Shown here: piece after piece, positions 1 through 9,846 of the stretch
How the letters are laid out: every line of letters begins with the position of its first letter
Numbering within the stretch: the first letter of the stretch is position 1
From: Amyelois transitella
Taxonomy: Eukaryota > Arthropoda > Insecta > Lepidoptera > Pyralidae
Assembly (NCBI RefSeq): GCF_032362555.1
Contig: NC_083533.1
Span: forward strand, 687,001-751,000
Length of the DNA: 64,000 nucleotides
Reading direction: 5' to 3'
Program-made: the position numbers and the translations under genes
Notes under the pieces: generated by a model
Seen by the model: only the letters and a program-made list of their open reading frames with translations
The model's database searches: none
What the model was told of the DNA's origin: nothing

Positions 1-2601
1 TAATTGAGGCCGAGCACGAGGTATTTTAATCAATTTTATTTCTTTGTAATTTTCTTCCGAATAAGATTCCTTGTAATATACTCTTACGTTATTATTTAAA
101 TCCCGTTTTTCAATCTTTATAATCTTGATATCACTTACTTTAACTACCGCTCCTTCTGTATTTTTAGTCAATTTATACTCTTGAATTTTTTTTATGTCAT
201 AAAATTCCTTGTGAGACATTTCTACTACATTATATTTGTTCCCTTTTTTCTTTGCCTCTCGTATGGCATTTATGTACTGATCCGGGACGTAAATAGGTCC
301 AGCACGTAACATTCTTTTTATCTGCCGCTCTATTGTGGAATGGACAGAGTCACCCTCATTTTGCGTATGACCTTTGATCAAAAACTTATGAATTATTGAA
401 TTAATATTTGGTAAGTTCTTAACTGCGTGTATGTATGTGGAAAATACGAATTGGTTTTTATTTTGGCCATATGCGTTATCAGAGTAAAATATTATATCTA
501 CTTTTCCTGACAAAGACGCGGACTTTTTCTCTAAGAATTTGAATATGCATGTACCTATTTCATTTGCGCCCTTTTGCCCTTCAACCTCATTCCAAAAAAA
601 GCAGTCAGTATTATCTGCTTTTAGTTCGCAAATTGTAAAATTCATGCAATATAATCTGGATTTGTAATAGAAAGAAGACACATCTTCCCTAGGAACCTGT
701 AACATGGCTTGCATATCATAACATGCTACAATATTATTCTCACTGATAAATTCCTTGTCTCGTAACTTCTCTGCCCTGCTTAATTCTTTCTCTTTTAAGT
801 GTGATATATACTTTTCTTCCAATTTTTCTTTATCTGGTTGTAATGCGTTTTCATATGCAACACAATCTTCGCAACGGTCTTTCTTTGGTGTAAAAAAACT
901 TATATTAAAGTCTTCTTTAAACACTTTTCTATAAATATTAATTTTGACATAATCAGATCCATTCTTTTCACAATCTTTTTTATAATCTCTGTATAAATCG
1001 GTTAATGTTTTCCCTCCCTCTATGTATTCTCTACTTGTTTGTTGACGCAAATAATGGCTCTCAATTCTGGGTATACTATCAATATGTCTTTTAACTGTAG
1101 CCAATAACTCTGCAGATACTTTGGTTCCATGATTTTTGTGTTTTCCACGTAGTTCAGGTTCAATAATACCCGTTGAATTAAATTTTTCTATAACAGTCCG
1201 AATTGGCCTGTCATTGGTACCTAAAGTTCTTTTGAAAAATATTTTGCATACCTTCTTTTTTTGGTTATTTATTGTTAAGTAAAATGAGTGTTTGGGTTTT
1301 CTATTGTTAGATATTTTTTTATATTGATACTTCGGTTTAATCTCACTCATATGTTTAGATATAAAGTATCTTTGTTGTGTAAGTGACCCCATTCTCCAAT
1401 AGTTACAAAAAATTTCCTTACGTTCTTCTTCGGAAAAGTTATTGGAACACTTTAATCGGCAATTATTATTACAAGGAACACCTATTTTTCTTTCTGTTAT
1501 TACTTTATGTTTGGTAGACGAAGATGTATACTTTAAACCCATATTTCGTAAAGTTTTTGCAAGAGCCTTTTTACTGCCGCGCTTTCTTTTTCGTGTTTGT
1601 CCATTAGAGTCATTCTGGCAAACTTCATCAGGTGTCAAATCACTAATAGCTGCAGTTTGAATATTTTTAATTTGCTCTAATACAATTGATTTTAAAGATA
1701 GAGGATTATAAAACGTAGGATTATTTTGCTTTAGGGGTGATGAAACATAAATAAAATTTGCTGGGTCATGTGCTACTTCAGAATTACCATTAACTGTTGC
1801 GTTAATTTGATTATCATGAAATGAGAGTATTTGGGTTTCTCCATAATATGAGTCTAAATTATGTATGTAATTGTTTGAATTATCTACTTCGGTTATGGGC
1901 CTTTCAGACGTTGTACATTTTTTAATCACATTTTCATTAATATCAGACGAACTATTTGAATCATATTGTAATGCTATTTGTTGTAAAGATGACAAGTATT
2001 CGGTTGATTTGCTTATTATTATTTCAATATCTGTTTCTTGGTTCATTGTAACACATTTCCGCTTCGATGGTGCAACTGAATTTTGTTCAGAATCTGAAGA
2101 ACTGTTAGAAGAGCTACTAGACGTACTAGAAGTGGATGAACTAGATGATGAAGATGAACTAGATGATCCGGGTGCAGTTCCCGACGATAGTGTTTCTTTT
2201 TGTGTAAGTGAATTGTACGAACTGAATTGTGATTGAGACCCACTGACTAAATTTTGTTGTTGACATACTTTTTTTGGTAATTTAATGTTTTGTGTACGAG
2301 TTTCATTGTCAGATTCTTGAGATGACGAATTATCTAGAGAACTGGGTTTATACTCCTTATCATCATCGGAAGCAGGCGAAAAATCTCGAGTAGACTGACG
2401 GCTGCTACAGGAAGAACTTGAAGAATTTCTGTTTCTTAAGTATTGTTTACGTTGAACGCCTGTAATGCTGGAACTTGGGCTTGGATCTTGTGCAACTCTA
2501 ATACTCGTAGTTTCGTTTATTTCTGGAGATTCTTCAATTTTGGAATTAATATCTTTAATAATTCCTCTAAATTTACGAGTCCTTGGGTTGATAGAAGGCA
2601 T
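1..2601 (-). CDS. Partial mobile-element-type protein (DUF7869-like), 867 codons, C-terminus beyond window
   Basis: I read this frame codon by codon from the ATG at 2601-2599 to base 1 and found no stop, so it is a single open exon of at least 867 codons whose end lies before the window. Visible parts: a Ser-rich tract (about residues 143-167), a Cys cluster CNNNCRLKC (C377, C381, C385), a second pair DRCEDC (C577, C580), then CYDMQAMLQVPREDVSSF (D629), FYSDNAYGQNKN (D708) and GHTQNEGDSVHSTIE (E749, D751, H754). From memory this resembles a large family of insect 'uncharacterized' proteins carrying a DUF7869-type region. The D...D...E/D spacing suggests an RNase H-like transposase fold, but that is inference. 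The flanks carry transposon-like subterminal and terminal repeats. The Ser/Asn/Lys-rich composition differs from the GC-rich Sos and Ets exons nearby. Confidence 0.75.
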   Translation of the reverse strand, partial: MPSINPRTRKFRGIIKDINSKIEESPEINETTSIRVAQDPSPSSSITGVQRKQYLRNRNSSSSSCSSRQSTRDFSPASDDDKEYKPSSLDNSSSQESDNETRTQNIKLPKKVCQQQNLVSGSQSQFSSYNSLTQKETLSSGTAPGSSSSSSSSSSSTSSTSSSSSNSSSDSEQNSVAPSKRKCVTMNQETDIEIIISKSTEYLSSLQQIALQYDSNSSSDINENVIKKCTTSERPITEVDNSNNYIHNLDSYYGETQILSFHDNQINATVNGNSEVAHDPANFIYVSSPLKQNNPTFYNPLSLKSIVLEQIKNIQTAAISDLTPDEVCQNDSNGQTRKRKRGSKKALAKTLRNMGLKYTSSSTKHKVITERKIGVPCNNNCRLKCSNNFSEEERKEIFCNYWRMGSLTQQRYFISKHMSEIKPKYQYKKISNNRKPKHSFYLTINNQKKKVCKIFFKRTLGTNDRPIRTVIEKFNSTGIIEPELRGKHKNHGTKVSAELLATVKRHIDSIPRIESHYLRQQTSREYIEGGKTLTDLYRDYKKDCEKNGSDYVKINIYRKVFKEDFNISFFTPKKDRCEDCVAYENALQPDKEKLEEKYISHLKEKELSRAEKLRDKEFISENNIVACYDMQAMLQVPREDVSSFYYKSRLYCMNFTICELKADNTDCFFWNEVEGQKGANEIGTCIFKFLEKKSASLSGKVDIIFYSDNAYGQNKNQFVFSTYIHAVKNLPNINSIIHKFLIKGHTQNEGDSVHSTIERQIKRMLRAGPIYVPDQYINAIREAKKKGNKYNVVEMSHKEFYDIKKIQEYKLTKNTEGAVVKVSDIKIIKIEKRDLNNNVRVYYKESYSEENYKEIKLIKIPRARPQL

Positions 2602-3740
2602 GATGAAGATACTGTAAGATAATATTGGCAAAGTTAGGTTGCACGGTCAATAAAAGATTGTTATCATCTATACTAATAGGTATTATAAATGTGAAAGTAC
2701 GTTTGTTTGTTTGTTTGTCCGTCTTTCACGTTTAAACCACTGAACATTGTCATGTCTTTTAACCAAAAATTGTCGTTTGGTATAAAAATTACAGCATTCG
2801 TTAATACATAATTATTATAAACTACTTACATAGCCTATGTCACTCAGGGATAAGGGCCTATCTAACGGCAAAAGATTTTTTAAAATTCATGTTGTATTTT
2901 CGTAGCCTATTAAATTCAAACAAACAATGAAATCATTCCTCTTAATAATTATTATTAGTATAGTAACAAGAAAGTTGGAACATTAAGACAAAAACGTTTC
3001 TTTTCGGATAGGGGCAGATTAATAAATAAGGTGATCATCTCGAAATTGCAGCAATACTGACTTTAAACTGAAAGAAACATTAAAGATCTAAAATTGTTTT
3101 AAATAATACATTCTGAATTTATGGAAAACACTGTCACTATTTGTAATACTACAATTATCATTTAAAATTGTTATCTTACTTAAGAACATAATTATGCGAA
3201 TACTGTCATTTATTGTTTAATGACAGTATACCTTCAAACAATATTCCAAATATCCAACCAAAAATATGTGAAGACTGTCACTTATTGTTTAATGACAGTA
3301 TACCTTTAAAATATATTCCAAATATCCAACATAAATAACGGGACAACTGACACTTTACATTTAAATACACTATTCTTTAAAAGTATGATCTAACATACAA
3401 ACTAAAATAAAAAGAAAACTGTCACTTTTTGTTTAAAAACGTTTTTTATGTATAAACCCAGTCAAACTTACCTTATAATTTCAGGAGAAGCGTAGGTAAA
3501 CAAAAAATGTCACTGTTCAATACAGAATTGACCTCAACATCACGGCGGCCATGTCTCTAATGAAAAAATGACGATGTTGCTGTCAACGGCCTCGTGATCT
3601 CCCACCAATGACATATCGACACTAATGACATCTATCGAACGGATTATGATATAAACATGGGAGTTTCTGCATTACACTGTTCTTACCGCGCGCTACTAGA
3701 TGGCGTTAATAGTCGATATTTGCATAATTTCGTATAGTGA
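2602..3740. other. AT-rich flank of the ORF with TGTCA-rich subterminal repeats
   Basis: No gene is visible. Two ~72-bp direct units at about 3199-3257 and 3271-3330 share the core TTGTTTAATGACAGTATACC and the tail ATTCCAAATATCCAAC. The first contains a hairpin with a 10-bp stem, TACTGTCATT / AATGACAGTA. Further TGTCAC/TGTCAT motifs lie near 3133, 3421 and 3508. Such arrays are typical of subterminal transposase-binding regions. At 2663-2730 there is a TGTTTGTTTGTTTG-bearing fragment resembling the Helitron-type heads listed elsewhere. Confidence 0.5.
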
Positions 3741-3913
3741 CGGTTTGATTCTTAACGTGCGATGTTTAGTTTTAATTTCTTTTTGTAGTATTGGTCTTTA
3801 ATAAAGCATGTGACGTAGTTTTTGAGTGTTTTTTAAATGTGAAAAAACGGCTCAGAAGCATGGGTATAGTCTATGTTTAAAAGGGTGCAGTTGTTTTTAA
3901 TGTCACCCTGTAT
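3740..3913 (-). mobile_element. Terminal segment of a TACAGGGTGAC-type DNA transposon
   Basis: The last ~175 bp before 3913 end in AATGTCACCCTGTA. They match, in inverse orientation, the left end of the element at 30452-30936, including the shared stretch AAACATAGACTATACCCATG (reverse strand here). Homology between the two stops near 3745. No opposite terminus is visible between here and 2602, so the other end may lie before the window, with the 867-codon ORF inside the element. Confidence 0.55.
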
Positions 3914-4069
3914 TAAACATAAATAATAAATAGAAAAGATTTGTATGCTTGTAACGAATAAACTCAAAAACTACTACCGGTCTGATTATCACGGAATTCG
4001 CCAGAGATTACCCACATGCCAGTATACGTTTGTAATGACCGACTGACCGAGAGACCCAGCTGTGGCAGT

Positions 4070-4318
4070 TTTTTTTTTTTTTTTTTTTTTTTATGGGACA
4101 AATTACACTGATTGAGTTAGCCTCGAAGTAAGTTCGAAACTTGTGTAACGAGATACTAACTCAACGATACTATATTTTATAATAAATACTTATATAGATA
4201 AACATCCAAGACCCAGGGCAATCAGAAAAAGTTCTTTTCTCATCATGCCCTGGCCGGGATTCGAACCCGGGACCTCCGGTGTCACAGACAAGCGTACTAC
4301 CGCTGCGCCACAGAGGCC
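4070..4318 (-). mobile_element. tRNA-derived SINE with poly(A) tail
   Basis: Read on the - strand, the head is tRNA-like, with B box GGTTCGAATCC. The body ends AACTCAATCAGTGTAATTTG, followed by an A-run (4070-4092 as T). The A-box region here reads TGGCGCAGCGGTAGTACG. The head lies about 48 bp upstream of the first Ets exon acceptor. Relatives lie at 39165-39390, 40335-40590, 49175-49392 and 51415-51625. Confidence 0.8.
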
Positions 4319-4366
4319 AAAGTTCCAGCTGGAGCTGAGGTATCTGACTGACTGACCGGCCCGCAG

Positions 4367-4520
4367 GCGCGGAGGGCGAGTTCAAGCTGCTGGAGCCGGA
4401 GCGCGTGGCGCGGCTGTGGGGCGCGCGCAAGCACAAGCCGGCCATGAACTACGAGAAGCTGTCGCGCGCGCTGCGCTACTACTACGACGGGGACATGATC
4501 GCCAAGGTGGCCGGCAAGCG
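4367..4520 (+). CDS. Ets97D: GABP-alpha/Ets97D ETS-domain exon A, copy 1
   Basis: This 154-bp exon sits between acceptor CCGGCCCGCAG and donor GTGAGC and carries 50 full codons, entering in phase 1 and leaving in phase 2. It encodes the middle and recognition-helix part of an ETS domain, with [17 protein letters not shown] and [19 protein letters not shown], and ends VAGK + R. The match to GABP-alpha (EGEFKL..., [13 protein letters not shown]) is much closer than to other ETS classes. GABP-alpha/Ets97D binds GGA-core sites as a heterodimer with an ankyrin-repeat partner in the nucleus. Upstream exons (Pointed domain and start of the ETS domain) are not in the window. A tRNA-SINE ends about 48 bp upstream of the acceptor. 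Confidence 0.93.
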
Positions 4521-4527
4521 GTGAGCG

Positions 4528-5045
4528 GGGGTGGTGAATGGGATTGATGCTATGGTGAAAGGGATTGATGTAGTGATGAAACGGAATGATGCAATGATGA
4601 AACGGATTGATGCACTGATGAAACGGAATGATGCAATGTTGAAAAGATTTGATGTAGTGATGAGAGTAATGATGCTATGATGAAATGTAGTGATGCAATG
4701 ATGAAAGGGATTGATGCTATGATGAAAGGGATTGTTGCAATGATGAAACGGGATGATATAAGAATGAAGCGGATTGATGCTATGATGAAAGGTAATGATG
4801 TAAGAATTAAACGGATTGATGCAATGATGAAAGGGATTGATGTAAAAGTGAAACGGAATAATGCAATAATGAGCGGTATTGATGTAAATTTAAACGGATT
4901 AATGCTATGATAAAAAGGAACGATGCTATAATGAAACGGATTGATGCTATGATGAAAGGGATGGATGTAGTGACGAAACGTAATGATGCAATAATGAAAG
5001 GGATTGATGTAAAAATGAAACGGATTGATGCAATAACGAAATGGA
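4528..5045 (+). repeat. 21-bp minisatellite in the Ets intron, long form (units 1, 3, 5)
   Basis: Degenerate ~21-bp units of the form ATGAAACGGATTGATGCAATG begin within 10 bp of the exon A 5' splice site and fill about 520 bp. Because the period is a multiple of three, open frames of up to 171 codons appear on both strands. These are artefacts. Confidence 0.9.
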
Positions 5046-5081
5046 TTGACGAATGAGAATGACAAACTTAAACAGGTTTAA

Positions 5082-5182
5082 TGTAAGCCTATCCGTTAGT
5101 TACCTTTTACGAAATCCATGGGAAAGAGATGGAGTGGTCTTGTTCTTTTTTCTATTGGTGCCGAGAACTACACGGCAAAATA
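5082..5182 (-). mobile_element. 5' part of the SINE-like family, antisense
   Basis: It contains the family's head in reverse (GGTGCCGAGAACTACACGGC) and the TTTTACGAAATCCATGGGAA segment. The element's 3' half is missing. Equivalent pieces recur in each array unit. Confidence 0.8.
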
Positions 5183-5184
5183 GC

Positions 5185-5425
5185 GTCATACAAAGTGTAT
5201 GCGACAATGTCATTCCCGTGAATTTCGTACAAGGCAACTAAGGGATAGGCTTATACATTTGGGATTCATCTTTTAGGCGACGAGCTAGCAACCTGTCATT
5301 ATTTGAATATCAATTCTATCGTTAAGCCGATCAGCTGAACGTGCCTGTCAGTCTTTTCAAGACCATTGGCTCTGTCCACCCCGCACGGTATATAGACGTG
5401 ACAATATGTATAATGTATATTACAG
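5185..5425 (+). mobile_element. SINE-like copy whose tail forms the acceptor region of Ets exon B (copy 1)
   Basis: The family core runs ...GGCTCTGTCCACCCCGCAC, GGTATATAGACGTGACAATA, and its tail (TATGTATAATGTATATTACAG) merges directly into the exon B 3' splice site at 5425. The same junction occurs in all five units. Confidence 0.8.
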
Positions 5426-5534
5426 ATTCGTGTACAAGTTCGTTTGCGACCTACGACAACTTATCGGCTACGACGCCGGGGAGCTCGCCGAGCTCGTAAA
5501 GGGCGTCCACGACGGCGGGGCGTGCGAGGAATAG
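5426..5534 (+). CDS. Ets97D: GABP-alpha/Ets97D terminal exon B, copy 1
   Basis: The acceptor TATATTACAG is followed by one base that completes the Arg codon of exon A, then 35 codons and TAG at 5532-5534. The joined product reads GKRFVYKFVCDLRQLIGYDA, the end of the ETS domain, as in GABP-alpha. It continues with a short tail ending HDGGACEE; vertebrate GABP-alpha is longer here. Phase 2 to phase 2 joining with exon A is exact. Skipping from any A to any later B would give the same protein end, whereas A-to-A splicing would break the frame. Confidence 0.92.
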
Positions 5535-5713
5535 CTGGCTTCTACGACAACACGCCGCAGAGCAGAATGGGGCCGCTCTCCGTGTGGTTAAAGGCGATTG
5601 AGGGTACTTCAATTCAGCGCTACGAAAGTATTCTTCAAATGGGTTGACGTGATGCGATGGCTGGTCATGAAACTGATGTTATACTTTTCAGTTGAAAGAA
5701 GATAAATTGTTAG

Positions 5714-5820
5714 ATGCGAGCTTGCATGAAGAGAGTTATGAATGTGGATGAAGCGAAGGAAGTGTGCAGAGATCGTGGCAAGTGGAAACATGTGGTCTCT
5801 GCTTCTCCCTCCGGAAAAAA
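5714..5820 (+). mobile_element. 3' end of an RTE-like LINE
   Basis: It encodes ACMKRVMNVDEAKEVCRDRG in the family frame, the last part of the RTE-like ORF. The 3' tail is lost. The same fragment recurs near 10022, 14639, 18947 and 23568 in the array. Confidence 0.85.
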
Positions 5821-5882
5821 AATGATAAATTCTTACTATCTTGATGCAGGGCTTTGACTCGACGGCATATGATGAGAATACG

Positions 5883-6091
5883 GGGTAGACAGAGCCAACA
5901 GTCTTGAAAAGACTGAATGGCCACGTTCAGCTATTTGGCTTAATGATAGAATTGAGATTCAAATAGTGACAGGTTGCCTGTAATAATCCCAAGTTTGTAA
6001 GCCTATCCCTTAGTCGCCTTTTACGACATCCATGGGAAAGAGATGGAGTGGTCCTATTCTTTTATGTATAGGTGCCGGGAACCACACGGCA
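5883..6091 (-). mobile_element. SINE-like copy, antisense, tail trimmed
   Basis: The family body runs from GTAGACAGAGCCAACAGTC to the head GGTGCCGGGAACCACACGGC. Array equivalents lie near 10190-10397, 14808-15016 and 19111-19318, and an internally deleted one at 23748-23862. Confidence 0.85.
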
Positions 6092-6690
6092 CACCTTTAT
6101 TAAATATAAATGAAACATATGTACATCTTTCCAATTAGGTAAATATTGTGAAAATGATCTTTTTGACTTTTTTATTATTGTGTAAATATAAAAATTTATT
6201 AGGTTATTAAGTTTGAATAAGAGTGTTCTGTAAAAATAAATTCTATCAACGTTTATAATTTTTTTTATTTACATATCCTTAGGCTGCTGGGTCTGTCTAG
6301 CCCGCAAGGGATATAGACGTGATTATATGTATGAATTAATGAAGGTTCCTGTTTTTCCTTATTTAAGAGCGTTGCTAGTTATATGACGTACAAAGCACGC
6401 TGCTCTGGTCATTTAATTCACACACGAAAATCATAATAAATGTTTTATTCTGAAATAGAAAAAATATAACGAAAAAAATCCACCATTGTATATCTGTTTA
6501 TTAGTTTTATTATTACAAACAAAAATAAAAATTAACGTGAACGTGGCCTATCAGTATTTTCAAGACTGTTGGTTCTGTCTACCCCGCAAGGGATATAGAC
6601 GTCATGGCATTTTTTCACGTCATTATACATTTCAATAAATTGGCAAGTTGTATCTCATATTTTAGTATTTGTTAAAAAGTTACAAGCTAG
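6092..6690. other. Array unit spacer, AT-rich, with two SINE 3' tails
   Basis: No gene is seen. SINE-like 3' ends lie at 6285-6330 (GCAAGGGATATAGACGTGAT then TATATGTATG) and 6540-6605. The rest is AT-rich and matches the other array units. Confidence 0.7.
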
Positions 6691-6765
6691 TATGCAGGGA
6701 TCGTGGCAAGTGGAAAGAGGTAGTCTCTGCCTACCCCTCCGGGAAAGAGGCGTGATTTTATGTAT
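6688..6765 (+). mobile_element. RTE-like LINE 3' terminus with TATG tail
   Basis: The terminal codons AYPSGKEA, the stop, and GTGATTTTATGTATGTATG are visible (6741-6770). The unit 2 and 4 equivalents at 10985-11060 and 19906-19981 carry a longer TATG run. Confidence 0.85.
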
Positions 6766-6784
6766 GTATGTTACAAGCTATAAT

Positions 6785-7450
6785 ACCTAAGCACTCGAGA
6801 CTAGCGTCCGCTTCAAGGCTCAATTCTGAACGTTCTACAAAACGTGACACAGAATCCCTCCCTTCAAAGAACAGAACGATACGCTCCCCAAAACGGAGGA
6901 CACCCTCCCCGAAACTGGTACTCCCACTGGTGAGATTAGCTGCAACAGCTGAAGAAACTCCAGAATTGATCGCCTTCAAGTTAAATCCAGTTGGTGCACA
7001 GGAAAGCAAATGTACAAAAAAAAGTGTACAAGACTTATGGAATACTTACTCAACGATTCAATAAATACTCTTTAGAATAGGACCACTCTATATCTTTCCT
7101 GTGGGTATCGTATAATGCGACCAAGGGAGGGCTCAAAAGAATCAGCTTCAGATTCGGATTCTTCTTTTAATATTACATCAGATTCAGCCCAGATTGAGAT
7201 AAATTTACGGGTGATACGATAACAGTTAAATACATACGTATACATTACATATATATGTATTTTTAGTGAATTTTCGATTTCAGTCGGCAAGACTTTTAAG
7301 ATCAATTGAATATAATAAACAAGGTTTAACTAAAATTGGTTGAACATTTAACAACAACAATCTCTCACTCCCCAAAAATTGGTCCTTCGAGCCGGATAGC
7401 AGGATTCCTTTGCATAACAAGACCAATTACAGATTTAACTGTCCCGTTGA
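6785..7450. other. Unrecognised coding-like block in array unit 1
   Basis: Three neighbouring segments look protein-coding but are separated by stops. + strand examples are SKNRTIRSPKRRTPSPKLV (6868-6924), MRPREGSEESASDSDSS (from 7117; open also in the other units) and IEYNKQGLTKIG (7306-7341). The opposite strand is also open in places. In units 2 and 4 the first + segment is stopped after LVLPLVR while the - frame stays open, so the strand is uncertain. I do not recognise the family. It may be a decayed mobile-element ORF or exons of another gene caught in the duplication. Confidence 0.4.
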
Positions 7451-7675
7451 AATATCTTGACATATTTATGAAATTGAAAATATGTAAGATGTTCATCACA
7501 CTCCGCTGATGCCAAACTGAAAGTAATCACTGGTGTTTGTAGATTTTACTGAGAAGGTAACGAAATAAAACAACCCACAACTGTATATATATGAATGTCT
7601 ATATTATCTTACATTACATATTTACATTATATAGTACAGGTGGTCTGGTCTTACAACTAGTCGCGTCTAACATAA

Positions 7676-8329
7676 GGGCCGGGACACACCGGACGCAACG
7701 CGGTTAAATATTCATTTTCGCGTTGCATGTTGGTTACTCATTTTATAAAAAAAAACATCAAATTGTAAACTATGATGAAAAATGTTTATTACTAATATTG
7801 TGCCTACATAGCGTCTACGCTTTTGTCTCGTGTACGAGTTTCACACTGTAATATTATAAGTATTGGCAAAATGATTGCTTATTTAGTTTTACAACTTAAT
7901 TGATGTGACTTTTTTTAATTTACAAGCATTTATATATTTATTTAGAAAAAAAATTAAACTTTTGATATTTTACGTTTCTAATATAGGCGTTAGTCGCGAT
8001 TGGCGCAAGTCATAAAGAAACTTGCTGTTGAAATTTATGTAAAGAATGGCTTCATTTCCTACTATTTGTCATCCTATTAAGTCCATACATTAATAAATAG
8101 TATCAACCTCTTTTTCAAATGTTACTGGCCAGTTTTGTTTTTTATTAAGGAACTTGAGTGAAAAAATTTGAATATAAAAACTAACTACGCAAAAGTTCAT
8201 CAAAGAGGTGGTTTCAGGTCGCTTTTATTTTTCAATATATATAATTTAAAGTGTGTGTGTTTTTATTTGTCGTGAAGCTCTAATATCGTAGTTCGCGAAT
8301 TGAACACCTACGACCTTGTGTTCCGACCC
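7676..8329. mobile_element. TIR element flanked by TAA (PIF/Harbinger-like MITE), unit 1
   Basis: The left end is GGGCCGGGACACACCGGACG, and the right end reads, in reverse, GGGTCGGAACACA. Both are bordered by TAA, a 3-bp target-site duplication typical of PIF/Harbinger. In this unit type the inner part of the right TIR is altered. No transposase is encoded. Copies are at 11973-12664, 16601-17254, 20894-21585 and a shorter one at 25228-25625. Confidence 0.65.
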
Positions 8330-8943
8330 TAAGCGTCACTTGCAGATATCGATATAGGCGATGGGTTAGCAACCTGTCACTATTTGAGTCTCAATTCTAT
8401 CATTAAGCTAAACAGCTGAACGTGGGCATTCAGTCTTTTCAAGACTGTTGGCTCTGTCTACCCCGCAAGGGATATAAAAGTGACCATATGTATGTATGTG
8501 TGTGAAGGCCGTGTGGTTTCCGGCATCAATTGAAAAAAGAATAGGACTAACTACTCCATCTCTTTCCCATGGATGTTGTAAATGGGGATTCTTTATTTAG
8601 GCTTCGCTCCGTCTGTACATCATGAGATGTACCCCCAGGCGCGGACGGTTATGTGAATGCCGTGTGGTTCCCGGCACCAATTGAAGCCGCCTGCTAGCTC
8701 CCCCTGTACAGCATGAGATTGCGATCGTCATACTGTGGCATGGTATGTCATAGCACCGTATGGTATGGCTGGCGACCCGTCGCTCCTCCCGAGACCGCCA
8801 GCTCCTGTACAGCATGAGATTGCGATCCACCGCAGGCGCGGAGGTTATGTGAATGCCGTGTGGTTCCCATCTCTTTCCCGCGGATGTCGTAAATGGTGAC
8901 TGGCGAGCCGCCGCTCCCTCCGAGACCGCTGACCGGCCCGCAG
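8330..8943. repeat. Complex junction upstream of exon A copy 2: SINE pieces and repeated acceptor bits
   Basis: SINE-like 3' part at 8357-8500, head piece at 8508-8595, and further heads near 8656 and 8855. The exon A start is echoed twice: CCCCCAGGCGCGGACGGTTA (about 8631) and CACCGCAGGCGCGGAGGTTA (about 8828), before the true acceptor GGCCCGCAG at 8935-8943. A ~25-bp unit with TGTACAGCATGAGATTGCGA is also repeated (8703, 8805). Confidence 0.75.
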
Positions 8944-9097
8944 GCGCGGAGGGCGAGTTCAAGCTGCTGGAGCCGGAGCGCGTGGCGCGGCTGTGGGGCG
9001 CGCGCAAGCACAAGCCGGCCATGAACTACGAGAAGCTGTCGCGCGCGCTGCGCTACTACTACGACGGGGACATGATCGCCAAGGTGGCCGGCAAGCG
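8944..9097 (+). CDS. Ets97D: Ets97D ETS exon A, copy 2
   Basis: The 154-bp exon is identical in sequence to copy 1, with the same acceptor (CGGCCCGCAG) and donor (GTGAGCGGG). The upstream flank is SINE debris rather than the tRNA-SINE of copy 1. It lacks any upstream Ets exon, so it can only be used as an alternative or skipped 3' end of the same gene. Confidence 0.92.
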
Positions 9098-9104
9098 GTG
9101 AGCG

Positions 9105-9357
9105 GGGGTGGTGAATGGGATTGATGCTATGGTGAAAGGGATTGATGTAGTGATGAAAGGGATTGGTGCTTTGATGAAAGGGATTGATGCAATGATGAAA
9201 CGGAATGATGCTATGATGAAAGGGATTGATGTAATGATGGAAGGGATTGATGTAAGATATTAACGGATTGATGAAATGATGAAACGGAATGATGCTATGA
9301 TGAAACGGAATGATGCAATGATGAAACAGAATGATGTAATGATGAAAGGGATTGACG
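9105..9357 (+). repeat. 21-bp minisatellite in the Ets intron, short form (units 2, 4)
   Basis: Same unit family as in unit 1 but only about 250 bp. The array-length difference explains much of the 4335/4586-bp alternation. Confidence 0.9.
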
Positions 9358-9737
9358 AATGAGAATGACAAACTTAAGCAGGTTTAATGTAAGCCTATCC
9401 GTTAGTCACCTTTTACGAAATCCATGTGATCTTGTTCTTTTTAATATTGGTGCCAAGAACTACACGGCACACATACCTACAACATACAAAATAGCTTCAT
9501 ACAAAGTGTATGCGACAATGTCATTCCCGTGGATGTCGTAGAAGGCGACTAAGGGATAAGCTCATTCACTTAGGATTCATCTTTTAGGCGACGAGCTAGC
9601 AACCTGTCATTATTTGAATATCAATTCTATCGTTAAGCCGATCAGCTGAACGTGGCCTGTCAGTCTTTTCAAGACCATTGGCTCTGTCCACCCCGCACGG
9701 TATATAGACGTGACAATATGTATAATGTATATTACAG

Positions 9738-9846
9738 ATTCGTGTACAAGTTCGTTTGCGACCTACGACAACTTATCGGCTACGACGCCGGGGAGCTCGC
9801 CGAGCTCGTAAAGGGCGTCCACGACGGCGGGGCGTGCGAGGAATAG
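9738..9846 (+). CDS. Ets97D: Ets97D terminal exon B, copy 2
   Basis: The coding sequence is identical to copy 1: acceptor ATATTACAG, RFVYKFVCDLRQLIGYDAGE, stop TAG at 9844-9846. The SINE-like element again supplies the sequence up to the acceptor. Confidence 0.92.

Noticed and set aside
1442-2243. Small + strand frames (1442-1660, 1871-2236) and the 2043-2243 - strand frame
   Set aside because: They lie opposite or out of frame within the continuous 867-codon - strand ORF. The acidic Glu/Asp run is the complement of its Ser tract.
4550-5065. 171- and 207-codon frames after each Ets exon A (also at 8748-9371, 13475-13990, 17669-18292, 22396-22911)
   Set aside because: 21-bp minisatellite artefacts, partly running antisense through the ETS exon.
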